DNA of 64,000 nt from Trichoplax sp. H2 (taxonomy: Eukaryota; Placozoa; Uniplacotomia; Trichoplacea). The first letter of the stretch is position 1. The number at the start of each line of letters is the position of its first letter. The notes under the pieces are model-generated. The model did no database searches. It was not told where the DNA came from and saw only the letters and a program-made list of their open reading frames with translations. Location: assembly GCA_003344405.1 (NCBI GenBank), contig NOWV01000086.1, positions 62,001 to 126,000 on the forward strand, in the 5' to 3' direction. Below are positions 38,601-51,972 of the stretch, piece by piece. The translations under genes and the position numbers were made by a program.

Positions 38601-41600
38601 GTATTAAGAGAATACAAAGCAAAACTAAACCTACTGGTGGAATGAGATTCTATGGTAATGGTAAAAAAGATCAAATTTTTATCATTTTTAATATATCCTT
38701 TAAAAACATTTATTGTATTATTAGCAGCTTAGATAGAGCAACTTAGTCGTAAGGCCGTAATGATGTTATCGAAGGCAAGATTTAATGCTGGCGAAATGAA
38801 TTTAAATGGTACGGTTACCGTACTGTATACAATGTACACCACTGAACTTTACTTTGTGCATATACGAGTATAGACATAATTTAGGCTTATATTCCAGTAA
38901 CACGCAGTATGCTTTCTCATCATTATAACGTAATTAAAGTAGCAAGATGGTTAGAAAACAATCCAGAAATGATAGTTCGCAGAGCACTTTCAATCTTCTT
39001 ATCTCTACGTAATCATGATTGCATAATTACTGAAAGAAAATGAATTTAAAATAGATACATAGTGCATGATGCCAATTTATCATTATTTTAACGCTTACAA
39101 GACTGCATTTATGTTAAAAATAAACCCCATTAGGGATACTGGAGTATGCAATCAGTTTTCCTGTTATACAGCGTTAATGCCATCGAGGCTCAAGATGATT
39201 AGAAATAAGCTACTTAAATTCATCGATATCGCTAATTTTCCTATTAATGCTATCAAGGGTATGCAATTATCGGAACTGTGTTAAGCTCAATGTATCGATA
39301 ATATATAGTTAATTTTATTTAAATATGGACTACATGACCATTGAATTCATAGAGTAGATTAAACTGCAGTCTAGAGGGCTCTATCTTTATATGAGTTCAT
39401 TAATCCAGACAGTGAATATGATCAATGGAGTTTTAAATTGAGTTTTAATTGTCTGGAAAATTCTATTTACTGTAATAACATTTTCTGTCGTCAGGAAGAA
39501 TTATTCTAGTAAACAAATCGTAAGCTAATAAATTAGAAAGTGCTGTGAGGAAATTGTCCTTCATTCAAGCGTGTAAAAATATACGATTTATCCGTCTATA
39601 CAAAGACAGAGTCAAAATTATTCTATACATAACCTAAGCCCTTATCCAATATTTATTTCAATTTAATAATGAAAGTAAACCGTATTTGTATTAGACGTTC
39701 CCGTAAATCTTATGTCTTAATTCAATCCATAGATTGTAGTAGCAATATTGAAGGATCCTATATGGTAACAGAACGTGAATTGCTTGTTACAGTGCAAAAG
39801 CTACCCTATCCTATATCGTTCAATTTGTAGTCAGGGAAATGCCAGCGAATAGCCAGATATTACCATAGCATATAGCTATTGAGCTTCTAGGTAATAAAAG
39901 TAAATGAAATCAACGGTGTTTATTTAATATCAAGATCTTAAATTATGGTTCATGGTGAAGATGACGGCTTGCATCCAGCATCATCAATTACTAAGAAGAT
40001 AAAATTAGATACAGTAATATAGCTTAGTGGTAATTTAGCTTCATTCATTCAGTTTGTGTCCACGGTAGATTAAATCTCTTGGTTTACTGACAAGACTAAA
40101 CTCGTATTAAGATCTATAGACGTTGAACAGCATGTATTTTATTAGGGTTTTATTTAAAATTTGTTACAAAATATAGATATAACTACAATCTGAAAGCACT
40201 AAGAGGAGAAATGCATACCAGTAATCTAATTAATTCAATTTATGATATCCTATTGGTGTAGTTATTGCCTTAATGAGTTGGCGTAAGAGAGTAAGAAAGT
40301 TAGAAGGAATACTGCCAAAGGTAATACTCGAAAGTTTCTCACTTCTTGGAATAATTATAAAAATATTAGTTTAATTCGGCTATGTTCGACCCATTATTAA
40401 GATAAAATTTGATAAAACCTTTTAGCTAAGAAAGATTTAACTTTAGGCGAATCGATAATAGCGAACTTCCGGATTGTAGCAAATATCACTATAATATGAA
40501 ACTTCCTAAACCAACAAACCCGGGAAGGAAAATAGGCTACATTGATCATTGAGATTAAGCTTCGCATTATGCTATGCCTATAGGCTTATAATTTAGCTTG
40601 AAAATATCACTAGAGTAAATGACAATAATTTAAGCCAAGACCATCGTAAACTTTCATATCCTAATGAGCTATATCCAGCAAAATTCAGTGACTATAACGT
40701 GCTATGTTCGAAGTTTAAAACAACTACCGTGAATTTGAAAAGGTAAATGTGTGATCCTATCAAAGAGAAATTGAGTAACTATTCCATATTATGCATGTAG
40801 TAGAACAACCTTAAATCAATCTAAAATTATGACCGAGTCATCGATTTATTGACCGGGAAAGTATAAGTTTTTAGCGATGATTCTACCACCAATTGGCTCT
40901 ATATTGTTAAATTTTCAAATATTTTAGTGTAATAAATAAGAGTAAACCTTCTATCATAGCTTGAGCATCAGTTACCGGCCAGTGCTTATTGTTATTTTAG
41001 CATATAGTAATGACTTTCGCTAGCAGTAGTTTTATTAATCAGATAGCGGCAAGGATAGCTATAAATAAGAAATTATCAAGTATTACATGTGAGTTTTTTC
41101 TTAGCTCGATAAATTTTTTTGTTCTCGCTGTTTTTGTAGATTGGAGACTCAATTTCGGTTTTTATTATTCAGTATTTGCAGTATTCGATAAGATTAACAA
41201 TTTTGCTATTGTTCTAAAGAATTTCTCATTACCTTCATTGATATCTTTTACAAATGTTATGAAAGAATTTGGGTGACATCAATCATAGTAATAGCCATTG
41301 TAAGATCACGAATTCAATTTTAGCCTAATTCTATCACTTTCAAATTGTAAGCATTTACCTACAAATTTGTAATATATAATCCGTTGAAATAGAAGTAAAA
41401 TTATCGTCGATTAGTAGAATTTACAAGTATTGTTCGTACCTTTAAAATTTAATATACACATGGCCAATTTTATACGACTGTAAAATATTTTTCATGCCAT
41501 AAAGAAATTAGTGAATTTGCGATGGATGTACTATATAAGGACAACGTGTACGTTTCATTTAATTTCTAAATATCAGAGTGCATTCATTGTCAATAATTTT

Positions 41601-44181
41601 TATGCTAGATATTCTGGAACAATAAAGCAGCAGATACGAATACAGCAATTCTGCCTACACGTTGAGTACTTTACAATATTTTACTACTACGTGAACGAAA
41701 GCGTTTGCAACATGAATGCAGCAGTCCAATTTTGCATACACGCTAAAATAAAAATGCTTGTTCTAGGGAAATGGTACGGTGTATTATGTGGCTATTCAGA
41801 ATAAACTAGGTTATGGAGTGGCATCGTAATAGTCATTATTTAACTTCCGGAAAACGAGTTGATAAAATCTTATTTCATATATCATTATGATTTAGACAAA
41901 TCAGGTTTTGGTCTATCGTGAAAAGATGAAGTTTCCACTTTACAGCGAGCACTCAAAATCATTTACTGGTGAATTTAGATCATCTTCGTTAAGTAAGCCG
42001 ATTACTCCTCTATCACATTTTGACAGATAAGACTAAGCCTTTGCTCTAAATTTAGGTATACGATTTTGCGGAAGACTTTAATCTTTAGCTATGGATTTTA
42101 GTCTATCATGAGTGATAGAGGAGAAGGGCTTAATGTATCATCCGTTAAGTCACAAATTTAACCCAACTAGATCACTAGGCAGAATCAGCAGTAATCAGCA
42201 GTTTACTGTTAGAGCATTTTTAGGCGTTGTAATTGCTTCATGCAAAGTAGAAAAGCCAATAATTTAAGAATTTTAATATATTTTACTTGCTATGTGCTAT
42301 AGAGCTCTATAGTCTCCTCCATATAAGTTTTAAGAAACACTGTTATGTAGAATTTTCCACTATTGACAGTTATCATATGTTAGTTCAATACTAATAAAAT
42401 AATTAGTTTGTTTGTTCGTTTACTACTGCATTATGTGTATCTTTAGGGTATAGAAAGCGCTTTAGATATGCGCTAAGGTTTAAGCACTATCGCACTATAT
42501 AGTATAAGTGTTTTGAATACAATCGTATATAACTTTTCCCATTGCTTGTCGACATCTATTCCTTTCGAGACGATTCACAACCATTACTTTCTCGTATGTA
42601 CGAGTACAGCATATACATAAGTAGCGGCGCCTAGCCACATTATTTTAAGACAAAGTGTATGCCAACATTTTTATATTGATATATCTTACATGCTCAGAAA
42701 TTGCCGAACACCACTCGTACACGACTGTTTTTAGCGATTTGAAACTCATAGGTAGTAACAAAAGGTAAGACAAAAAATTAGAACCTCAATATCAACAATT
42801 TTTTATATAACTAATGTAGTGAGTTACTCAAGTAGTAACGTTATTTTTAGTGTTATAAGCAGAAAAAAAAGTTATACAATTACTTCAAATTATTATGACT
42901 AACTCTGACTTAATACCGTAAGAAATCTAAAACTTCTGAAGCTTAGTTACTTGGAATAATTATTTGGTTTCGATAAAAAGAAATGACTGCATACTCATAT
43001 CTTATTAACGGTTTTTGATCTACACTAAGTGGATCTCCAGAATACAATTTACCACTTAGGGAAATGGTATATACGCCGTATCTCTTAGTTCATGGAAAAG
43101 AAAAGATATGGTCTCATTTGCAGTCTACGTCGTAAATGATAACAAAATTTTAGTCTTTTAGATTCTTAATTTGGTCAACATTCCTCGTTCCATACAATAC
43201 CTTATATTATACCCTCGATTGTGATTGAAAATGAATAATAAGATAATTTCGATGATATAAGAGTAAATTTACTAACAATGTATCTCCTATTTTTTTCTAA
43301 TTTCTTTAAATATTTTTAAAATCTTCAAAGTAGATCAATTTTATCAAATAAATAATGTGATGGTTCATATTGATCTCTAAAATGGTCAATTTATAAATAG
43401 TTTCTGATCTTTCACGTGTATAGAATTTAATAATACAGCTAACCGCATTTATCTGATCGGGTTTAGTTCAAGAGATAATTAGTATTACATTAGTCACGTT
43501 ATCATTAAATGTAGTAAAATTGGTAATCCTTGCACTCAAATGAATCGATCAATCTTTTACAACTATACATAGCAAGATAAAGAGTAATTAGATTAAACTT
43601 ATAGACGATCTTCTCTCTATTATGATGCCCAATAATGAATCTCAATAGTGCTGTTACTATAATCCTAAGGATCAGAAGTAGTTATTAAGCAAAAGATAAA
43701 ACTAAGTTCTCTAGCTGTGACCGTCTTACAAATAATTGAATTCCCTAAGTATAAGTTTCAAATCAAATGACAGTACTTCAATTCTTACTTCAAAAATATC
43801 TGTATTTATTTGAAATAAAATTGATAAGTAAAATAGATTTAACGTCTGAATTATAATGGCATGTTGCTGATGTGGACGAATATTTTAATGGCGGTCAAGT
43901 CATAATGCAGCATTCGTGAATATTTTGATTACACTATGAAAATGTAACTAAAATGAGAAATAATTTTTTTGGCTTACCTTAAATAAATTTCCTACAGTCT
44001 TTAAAACACTACCCATTGGTGAATAATACCCTTGGATTTTCGAAGAAGTTAACATTGGATCAGAATTCGTTGTAGGCGAGCTTTTGATCGAAATCGTTGC
44101 TGCGGTGAATTGTTTACAAGATATTGTAGGTAAAATGATCATTGCCATAAAAATTAAGAATATTATCTTATCGCAAATCAT
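35674..44181 (-). CDS. PA-TM-RING ubiquitin ligase, ZNRF3/RNF43-like
   Basis: Probable single-pass E3 ubiquitin ligase. ZNRF3 and RNF43 ubiquitinate Frizzled/LRP6 and dampen Wnt signalling. Exons (5'->3', minus): 44181-43978, 38291-38178, 37926-37852, 37718-37612, 37449-37395, 37142-37029, 36699-36496, 36095-35993 and 35753-35674, giving 351 residues. In order: signal peptide (1-22), protease-associated-like luminal region ([19 protein letters not shown] matches KRPVVYVKG of ZNRF3), YFNLNGF leading into a membrane segment (about 196-216), a basic stop-transfer, an [12 protein letters not shown] segment like ALEKMETRKFNS of ZNRF3, and a RING-H2 with Cys280, Cys283, Cys298, His300, His303, Cys306, Cys317 and Cys320. 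Only about 31 residues follow the last RING cysteine; the vertebrate proteins have hundreds. The luminal Cys pair of the vertebrate proteins is not clearly kept. Goliath/RNF13-type ligases are the main alternative. Confidence 0.85.
38292..43977 (-). other. 5.7 kb first intron of the RING ligase gene
   Basis: Exon 1 ends AAG before GTAAGCC (43978/43977), and the next supported exon starts at 38291 in the same phase. Alignment to the ZNRF3 family leaves little room for a missing exon. Open frames inside (39066-39284, 41010-41276 and 41511-41804 on +) look like chance AT-rich frames. No nested gene is recognised. Confidence 0.55.
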
Positions 44182-47100
44182 ATTACTACAATCAAGAAAA
44201 AGCGGTAACTTTTGATGTAGAAAGGAAAAGGAAGCAAGTAAGTAAAATTGATAAAATTATTTTGTAGGTGTTACTGACTAAAATTGCAAAATGCACATAT
44301 TAGGCAAATATGTAAAAAGAAGCTGTAATGGCGCCTGGTGAGCGGCCAATAATAAATACCGTAATAAATAATCTAATAATGGCAACTGCGATCAAATAAG
44401 TATAAAAATCGAACCCAAGCAAAAGGCATTGATAGATACGGTAATTGATCAATAAATCTACCTTATACAATACAGTACACCGACAATACGCAAGTCTAAG
44501 GCTAGTTCTGTTATTTTCAATCTCTTTTTTCCCTTGCTCTCTTTCGCTACTATTCTGTCTAACTATTGTCTAATACGCTCATACCTAAAACAACCTCTAC
44601 TCTTTAATACAGTTTGGTTTCTTTTATTTAGCAAATAGCTATTTTGCTCGTGATAAGAATAATCTTAGAGATAACATTAATAAAGGATAGATAAACAAAG
44701 AGATGGTATCCTCCAATGCTGTTTGAATATCTTGCAATGACGGCAAGATGAAATTATTGACATTACTGGAATGTAATGGTCATATGATCGATTAAAAGGT
44801 CAAGGTATTGATCCAATGTAGACAAGATAATTAAATAGTATAATAGATCGACAGTTACAACAGCAAGTCTAATTTCAAAAATAGATTTATTAATAATGCG
44901 ACTTTGAAAGGGTTAACCTGATTTATCAATACGGTTATGCTGTTGAGTAATAGTTACGATTGTTAAAGTTATACCAATAAACGGACTTTATTGATTATAC
45001 GTCTTATGAAAAAATTCGCCCTATTGATAGCCGTTTATCTCATCTAGTTGATCATTTTCTCAAAGTTAAACGTATTATGATTATTGATTCTATGCCATTC
45101 CATACTTAGGTATACATAAATTGCTCTTGTACCAGCATTTCGGGATTAGATTCGCATTTCGTATTTACGACGACTAATCCCTTTGTTGATTTTAGTTTTT
45201 TCAAGCCTTTTGTTGACTACTTTCATGATCCAGTGGTAAGATGACGAAACTAGGATGCACAATTACTTTATTACCATTGCTGTCGCAGGAAGACTAAACT
45301 CAAAATTAATTATTTTTGTAAATTTGCTGTAACTTTTTCTCTTTTTCTTGTCAAAAACAAGCTTTATTTTAATTTAGTTGTTTTTACCTTTCAGTTCCGT
45401 ATTAACTAATCTCATGATATCGACGATGAAACTTTTAACAAATAATACTAAAGCTATTGCAGCTCTAAAACGATAATCGTAATTCTAAAAATGATCCAAT
45501 ATTCACCTTCTTAAAATAAACCATATTCTTCTATGATACCGAACTCTTTTTTGCTATTTCAAATTGATTAGATAATATAATAATCACTAGGATAACTCGT
45601 GATATCAGTGCAAGAGATGGAGTATAGCATGTAAGATAGAAAGGCCTTTTATCTACTGTGAATACTTATTATTCTACAGTTTTGTTGGAATTTAAACTGT
45701 TAACGTTTTTTCTCTTTTTCTTTGCTTATTATATGTAATAAATTCAATCAAAACAATCTCTTTCATAATTAAGATAGACTGCTGTTAAAAACAATATTGA
45801 TAACGTTGATGCCTTGATAAGATAATTAAAATTACAGTTGACATGACTAGGACAGATAAGGCAGTAGGCGATCTATAATAAATAAACGACTAATTCTCTA
45901 TTCAATGGAATCTGTAGTCATATAATTCAATTAAAATCGTTAGGTGAAGACTGAAAGTAAAATCAATAATTATGTTCATTATTATCAATGGATTTAGATT
46001 CACAAAAAACGTACAAGCAAATGGAATGCGGCATCTCTTGACGTAAATATTCATAATTAACTCATTCTATAAGTTCCTGCCAACAATTTTATTATTATTC
46101 ATCCCCTAAAGACATTTGATAGAAATACTGAAAATAACAGCCTTTTTAGTTAATGAGGCGCTGTCTCCCTTCATATAGGTGCAGATTTTTCGTTTAAAGC
46201 AGACAAATTCAATACTGGTCGATTTCCTTTATTGATGATGATACTTACGTGGCGTAACAATAATGTTAAAGACGATAAGGGTTTCATAATTTTAACCTTT
46301 TTAATGAAAGTATTATATGTATGTTACATAACAGAAATGGAAACGAGCAGAAGAGTTGAGAGTAACATTAGAATATATTTTATCATTCTATAGTCAAAGT
46401 ATTTTAGGAAATATGGCGTACTATTGCAGTTATATTTACCTTATTGGTAGCTTTTATCTAAAGAACAACTAATCAAAAAATTATTTTAGAATTTACAAGT
46501 AACTCAAATCACAACCGAATGGTTACAGAATATCGATAATTGTTACCTCAAAAATGTACTTACCGGTGTAAAATATTTTCTTGCCTACAAAAGTAGTACC
46601 AACACAAGAGTTATACAGTATAAACTAATGTAGATTATTTTGCGGAGAACCAACTAAGTTTATTTACAGTAGTCAACATTGTGCATTCATTCTTTAATTA
46701 GAGCGGAAGAGATTTTAATTTATTTCTTGATTGACAGGAGCTAGTAAATTCTTGGTTATCTCAAAAATTGAATAAAGAACCTTGTTAAGGATAGAACGAT
46801 ATCATAAATCTCGAAAACAAAATAAAATCTTGAACAGAAGTAGTTTATAAACTCAACGATATCAAATTAAAGGATGTTTGATGGTAATACTCACCCTTTT
46901 GCGATTACATTGTATCTCTATCGGATCAAACATTAATAAGAATTATTTTATGCGTGATTAGGATTATATGGCTCATTTATTATTTGACATAATGAAACTG
47001 TCAGCATTTTATTTGGAAAACAAAGGCACTTGCTAAGCGTTACAAAAATATTACTACTGGAAAATTTAAATCATTTAAAAAGGACCCAAACATCAACACG

Positions 47101-50100
47101 CTTCAATTAAAAATACATACTCAATTTATACCTCTAATATTATCAGGATATTATACTTAGCGTAATACTTTATTGATTAAAATGATGGTTTCCAATTTTT
47201 GAGTAGCTTTACGGGCATTTATGCTATATATGTATACTGTATGCATACTCATATATTTTAATAATAAGAAATGCAAGCGTCGACGAAGAATTTAAAATAA
47301 GTATTTTAGTTAGCAAGAAATTCAATTCAATTGCTATAATAACTTATACTCCAAGAGGAAAGGAAGCTAATGTGAGAAAATATTTCTATTAGTATATTAT
47401 AATTTGCTTTGCTACATAAAAATAATTTCAACCTCTATAACGAAAGAAGTTTGTGGTGGCCCGCATTGTTAGTTATTACTATTATTATTAATTTATTTGA
47501 TTGTCATAGTAAAGATTTCAAATCTCTAAAGGAAGGAAAACTAATGTCGATAGTTATTTCTATTATTAAAAATTTATAATTAAATCTAATTCACTTCTCT
47601 CGACCCATTATAATGTTTAATAAACTATCTATAGTTTTTTTAGAATATTCTGTCATGAGAAAAAACACTACCTGTAATACTGTAAAAAAGGTTATAATAT
47701 GTTAAACTTTGACCTACTATTTACCTTTACACATCGTGACAGATCGATAATATTACTGAGAAAGATATCTCAGATTTCAGAAAGATATACTTGTGCTGGT
47801 AATATTATCATAATATATAAATATATTAATATCAGATCTATCCTCCCATCGTACATTATTATCCCTGCATATCTATAATATCTACTCCAACGCGAGTGCA
47901 AGTGTAAGACTTTAGCTTTCTTTAATTTATAAAAATTTTCAAATAGACAAAAACATTATACAGCAAGCTGTAGATTTAGAGCATAAAAGTGTTATAAACT
48001 AGGTATACTGATTTATAATTATAGCATACAACCGCAGATCGAGTGTACTATCTGAACTATTTTGTATTCATCCTATTTACAATTGGTAAAACCGTTACTG
48101 TAGAATATAAATACCGAATTAATAGCATCCTTATGTAATTGATGCTTTATTTGCAAATTTACAAGCGAGTCATCTACAGAATAAGGAAATGTTTACGATA
48201 AATATGGTAGACATCTCCTTACATCGGTGACGATGGTCAAGATTTCATTAAAAAAATATTCCATTAAAATCATAGTTGACTATCGATTGATAGCAGATTT
48301 ATAGGTACTACTGGGTGATGTTTGTGTAATAATCATAAAGTAGTTTATATTTAACTGCAAAGAAATAGATACTTCTACGTAAGGAAAAATAATATAATAT
48401 TGATAACTATATACTGTATTAGTAGTGCTAATTCATGATACCTGAAAGATAATAAAAGGAAATTATTCCATAATATACCTAGTGAGAATTGGTTGACTAG
48501 TGGGATACAAAGACTATGATGGAATAAGTATAGAAAAGCGTGAATTCTTCATTAGCTGTAAGCAGCAGGTTTAAATAGTAGTTGCTACATTCAGATTTTA
48601 CTAGCAATATGTACGTAAGATGGAATGGCTGGAATAGAATTTTGCAAAGCAATTTAAATTCCTGTTATGACTAGTCTATCCTGTAGGAGTAAGTTTTAAT
48701 TTTAATTTTTACTGAAATATCATTATTGCTGAACACAGTGTTATTGGAATATATTTTTCCTTTATACATTCATTCCTTGACGTATATTAAATGGCGTAAG
48801 GGATATTTTTTAATAACATTTAATCTTAAAGTCTTTTTGGGCTTTTAGTTTCACAATCAATGATTGCATTATTCGATTTAATTTCTTGGCGAATCCAACA
48901 ACACCGTTCTATTGCTAATTAAGTTAACCCCATTACAGATATAATCTGACGTATGATTGCTAGGAGCTCGCTGTGCTATTGTTCTTTTGAACCAATGTAT
49001 TGCGTAATGGTGGACTACAACAATTAATTAGAGGAAGTTATACGTGCTGATAATTTGCTCCTGCATTATTCAGGGATCATCTCACAGAAGGTATTAGATG
49101 TTAACATATTCGGTGTTACGTTAAGTTTTGTTGATCTAGTGGTCATTACTATAATTATTTATCCAATATATAAATTTAAGAATTTTCCCAAGTTTCAATG
49201 TATGACCACAGTTATACCGAGTACTCAATTGGCAAGGTCATGTTTCATGGCTACCATGCTTTATGAACTCTATAATATTAGCTGTACATCAAATCATCAC
49301 GCTGTGAAAGTTTAATTTGACCAATGATCATGTCCATTTCTTCTTACAGATGGATCAAAAGCTGCGATAATTCTACAGGGATAATTTTAAAATTAAACCT
49401 GGCCGTTTACAATAGATTAGAAGTAAAATGGTAACTGTAAAACGTGGTAGAAAACTTTCATATCCATTTATTGCTTGTTGTAAGATAATAATCCAGGTAA
49501 GACTGAAGAGATCATTTTGATTTACCTTCGAAAGTAGCAATTGAAGCAAAATTTTGCGTGGTTTTGAGCAATAATCAACTTCGTGATAAAAAAAAATGAA
49601 GCAGATGGGAGAGTCCAGCTGATACTGGGGATAGAGCTAGACAAAGAAAACTTTTGTGTTATGTGGCAAATTTCTAAGCGTAAATTTTGTTCACGATTAC
49701 ATCAACGACTATCTATCAGAGCTATTCCATATCGTCATTGTTCTTAAAGTAGGGAATAGGATGAGAAAAGCGCAGTTATAAACGTAACGCATTAAAACAT
49801 CGATATTAATCCTATCATCCTGATATGTTTCCGACTAGTAGTATTTTATACGAGTAGTATGTACGATTTTGTAATGAATGCTAATAATCTCTTTTAGTTA
49901 TTTATATATCTACTTACATAACTTGTTTAATCTACAGTAGCGAAGGAGAAAATTTAATTATACTATCAAAAATAGCCTTCATGAGAGAAAAAGAGCACGT
50001 TGTTATAGCGCAACTGATTAAATTCTTAATAAATTTTATGTAACATATTATCAAAATAATCAGTTTAAAGTTCATCACCCTGGCATAATTCCAACTAGTA

Positions 50101-50569
50101 GTATTTTTCATGATCAGTTTATATGATTTGCAATAGATGTTAAGAGATAGTATGAATACTAAAAACTTATCTAAAATCGATACTCCATGAAGCTACAATT
50201 CATCTTTCATCTTAATTATACTATGTTAGCGTGATTACGGGTAAAATCCGATTTATGTAAAGCCATGTACAGTATATTGGTGTTTAAATTTGGTTTTCAT
50301 AAATATTATCACACGTACTACGAGTAAGAATACTATATATACTACATAGTGTATAGTATATTCGAATCATATGTTGTAGACTTATAGTTATTCTTTTATT
50401 CATTCCATAGACAGTAGTAACGAAATTATGCATTAAAAAGCTTCCATGATAGAATGGAGTTAATATAAATCTGAACTGGTCGCTACAAACTCGTTATACT
50501 GTAAAAGGATACGTGATGAATTACCCGGCATATTATTTAGCGTCAATTGAGTATTGTATACTGTATAGA
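44182..50569. other. Gene-poor AT-rich region
   Basis: I found no exon chain, RNA gene or dense repeat in these 6.4 kb. Open frames are short and lack family motifs (for example 49055-49315 on +). The left end should include the promoter of the minus-strand RING gene. Confidence 0.4.
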
Positions 50570-50894
50570 TGTGAGGGAGTGCAGACTCCGTGAGTTAGTC
50601 GTAGCTTTAGTGTGATTAATTAATTAAGATTTTTATTTGTTGTTGATAATCTTTATTAATTGATATAGACGGTCGGCTATACAAATCTATATATTTTTTA
50701 GGACTATTTATCTAAGTTGTCACCGGGTACGGCCGAGCCAGGGTATATAAAGCCCGGTGTTGTCGTTAGTTAGTTCAGTCGACGCTTGGTGGTGTAGTTG
50801 GAGTAGTCTTGGATGACAAGACTACTTTCGCCGAATAAACGATTTTAAAAAGAGACTTCAAGTCTAGTCTACGTGTAACCCGTTTAGGGTCACA
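50570..50894 (+). mobile_element. Probable solo LTR of a retrotransposon
   Basis: The 325-bp segment starts TGTGAGGG and ends GGGTCACA, so it has the TG...CA boundaries and TGTGA/TCACA inverted tips of an LTR. Inside, a GC-richer core leads to a TATATAA box at 50744-50750, and an AATAAA hexamer follows at 50834-50839, the promoter/poly(A) order of an LTR. Directly downstream, TTTGGCTGTTTG could be the start of a tRNA primer-binding site (TGG). No gag or pol sequence and no second LTR were seen nearby, and no target-site duplication is obvious. The plus orientation follows from the TATA-to-poly(A) order. Confidence 0.6.
50744..50750 (+). promoter_or_regulatory. TATA box within the probable LTR
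   Basis: TATATAA followed by AGCCCGG, within an unusually GC-rich stretch for this window. It sits about 84 bp before the AATAAA of the same element. Confidence 0.5.
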
Positions 50895-51489
50895 TTTGGC
50901 TGTTTGTAGCCTTAGTACTGACGCTCATTTTTTAGAGACCCAGGTTTGCTTGTCGTGAGTTGAAGGCGACAATACATCAGTTGAAGTTAATTTCGCTTAG
51001 AACGTAGCTGACAGATGTCAAAGAATAAGTATCCAATTACTAGATTAATGAATTGTATAATTATCAGCGATAATGAAGCTTGATTACAGCTAGTCATTGA
51101 ATAGAATAATAGTCGTCAATTTGAGCGAAAATCGGAATATTTTTTTGAATTACAAAGGAACAATTCTTGATAGAAATACTATGCGTTATAAGGTGTAGCG
51201 CAATCGTAGTACAGTGCATTGATTTTCATGTCCATGGCCAATTTGAGTGACAGGTATTGTTGGAAGTATCACCATTTTTCAGTATAGGAGTGATTCATGA
51301 ATTTGATTCATTTCGTTATGACTAAAGTATCGATTTTAATAACTATAGCGCAGGCCTAAAGATGGCAATCTTTGCATTTGAAGCAATATTTTTCACTACA
51401 TAATAAACGCTGTCTTAATCGACCGAAACTTTGCTACATAAGTTGAATCGTTTCAGTCAAGAATTTAAGGGAGCAAATATGTTCTTGAC

Positions 51490-51499
51490 GGGGGGGGGG
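51490..51499 (+). repeat. Ten-base G run
   Basis: An uninterrupted run of ten G followed by CCC, standing out in AT-rich sequence. It could be genuine or a sequencing or assembly artefact at the edge of a repeat. Confidence 0.7.
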
Positions 51500-51596
51500 C
51501 CCAGTGGTGTTAAGCCAGCGTAGTCATGGTCTATTCCATAGGCTATCTGATATGGATTGTATTACGAATTAATTATCAGATGTCGAGTATTTACTT

Positions 51597-51972
51597 CATC
51601 CAGTGGGTAAAAGATTCTTCTTCAACTGCATATTAAAGGCTTACCGTGGTCAGTACCATCACGGTGATAGAAGCAGTGCGTTAAAGTGCAATACTCTTAC
51701 AACCGTTTTGAAAGCACCGTAAGCTAGTCATTAATGAATTCACTAATTACAGTAGATGGTATGATGAATTAATATAGCAGTAATCATCCAGTGGGTAAAA
51801 GATTCTTCTTCAACTGCATATTAAAGGTTTACCGTGGTCAGTACCATCACGGTGATAGAAGCAGTGCGTTAAAGTGCAATACTCTTACAACCGTTTTGAA
51901 AGCACCGTAAGCTAGTCATTAATGAATTCACTAATTACAGTAAATGGTATACTGAATTAATATAGCAGTAAT
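51597..51972 (+). repeat. 188-bp direct tandem duplication
   Basis: Copy 1 (51597-51784) starts CATCCAGTGGGTAAAAG and is followed immediately by copy 2 (51785-51972), which is nearly identical; I see only a few differences. Each copy contains the small inverted repeat ACCGTG...CACGGT. It does not encode an evident protein. Confidence 0.85.

Noticed and set aside
41010-41804. Open frames of about 90-97 codons inside the RING gene's first intron
   Set aside because: They are rich in Phe, Ile, Tyr and Asn as expected of random AT-rich DNA, with no motif, no splice partners and no family resemblance.
51597-51972. Possible CRISPR-like or satellite array
   Set aside because: There are only two abutting 188-bp copies with no spacers, and the organism is a eukaryote. 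It is a simple tandem duplication.
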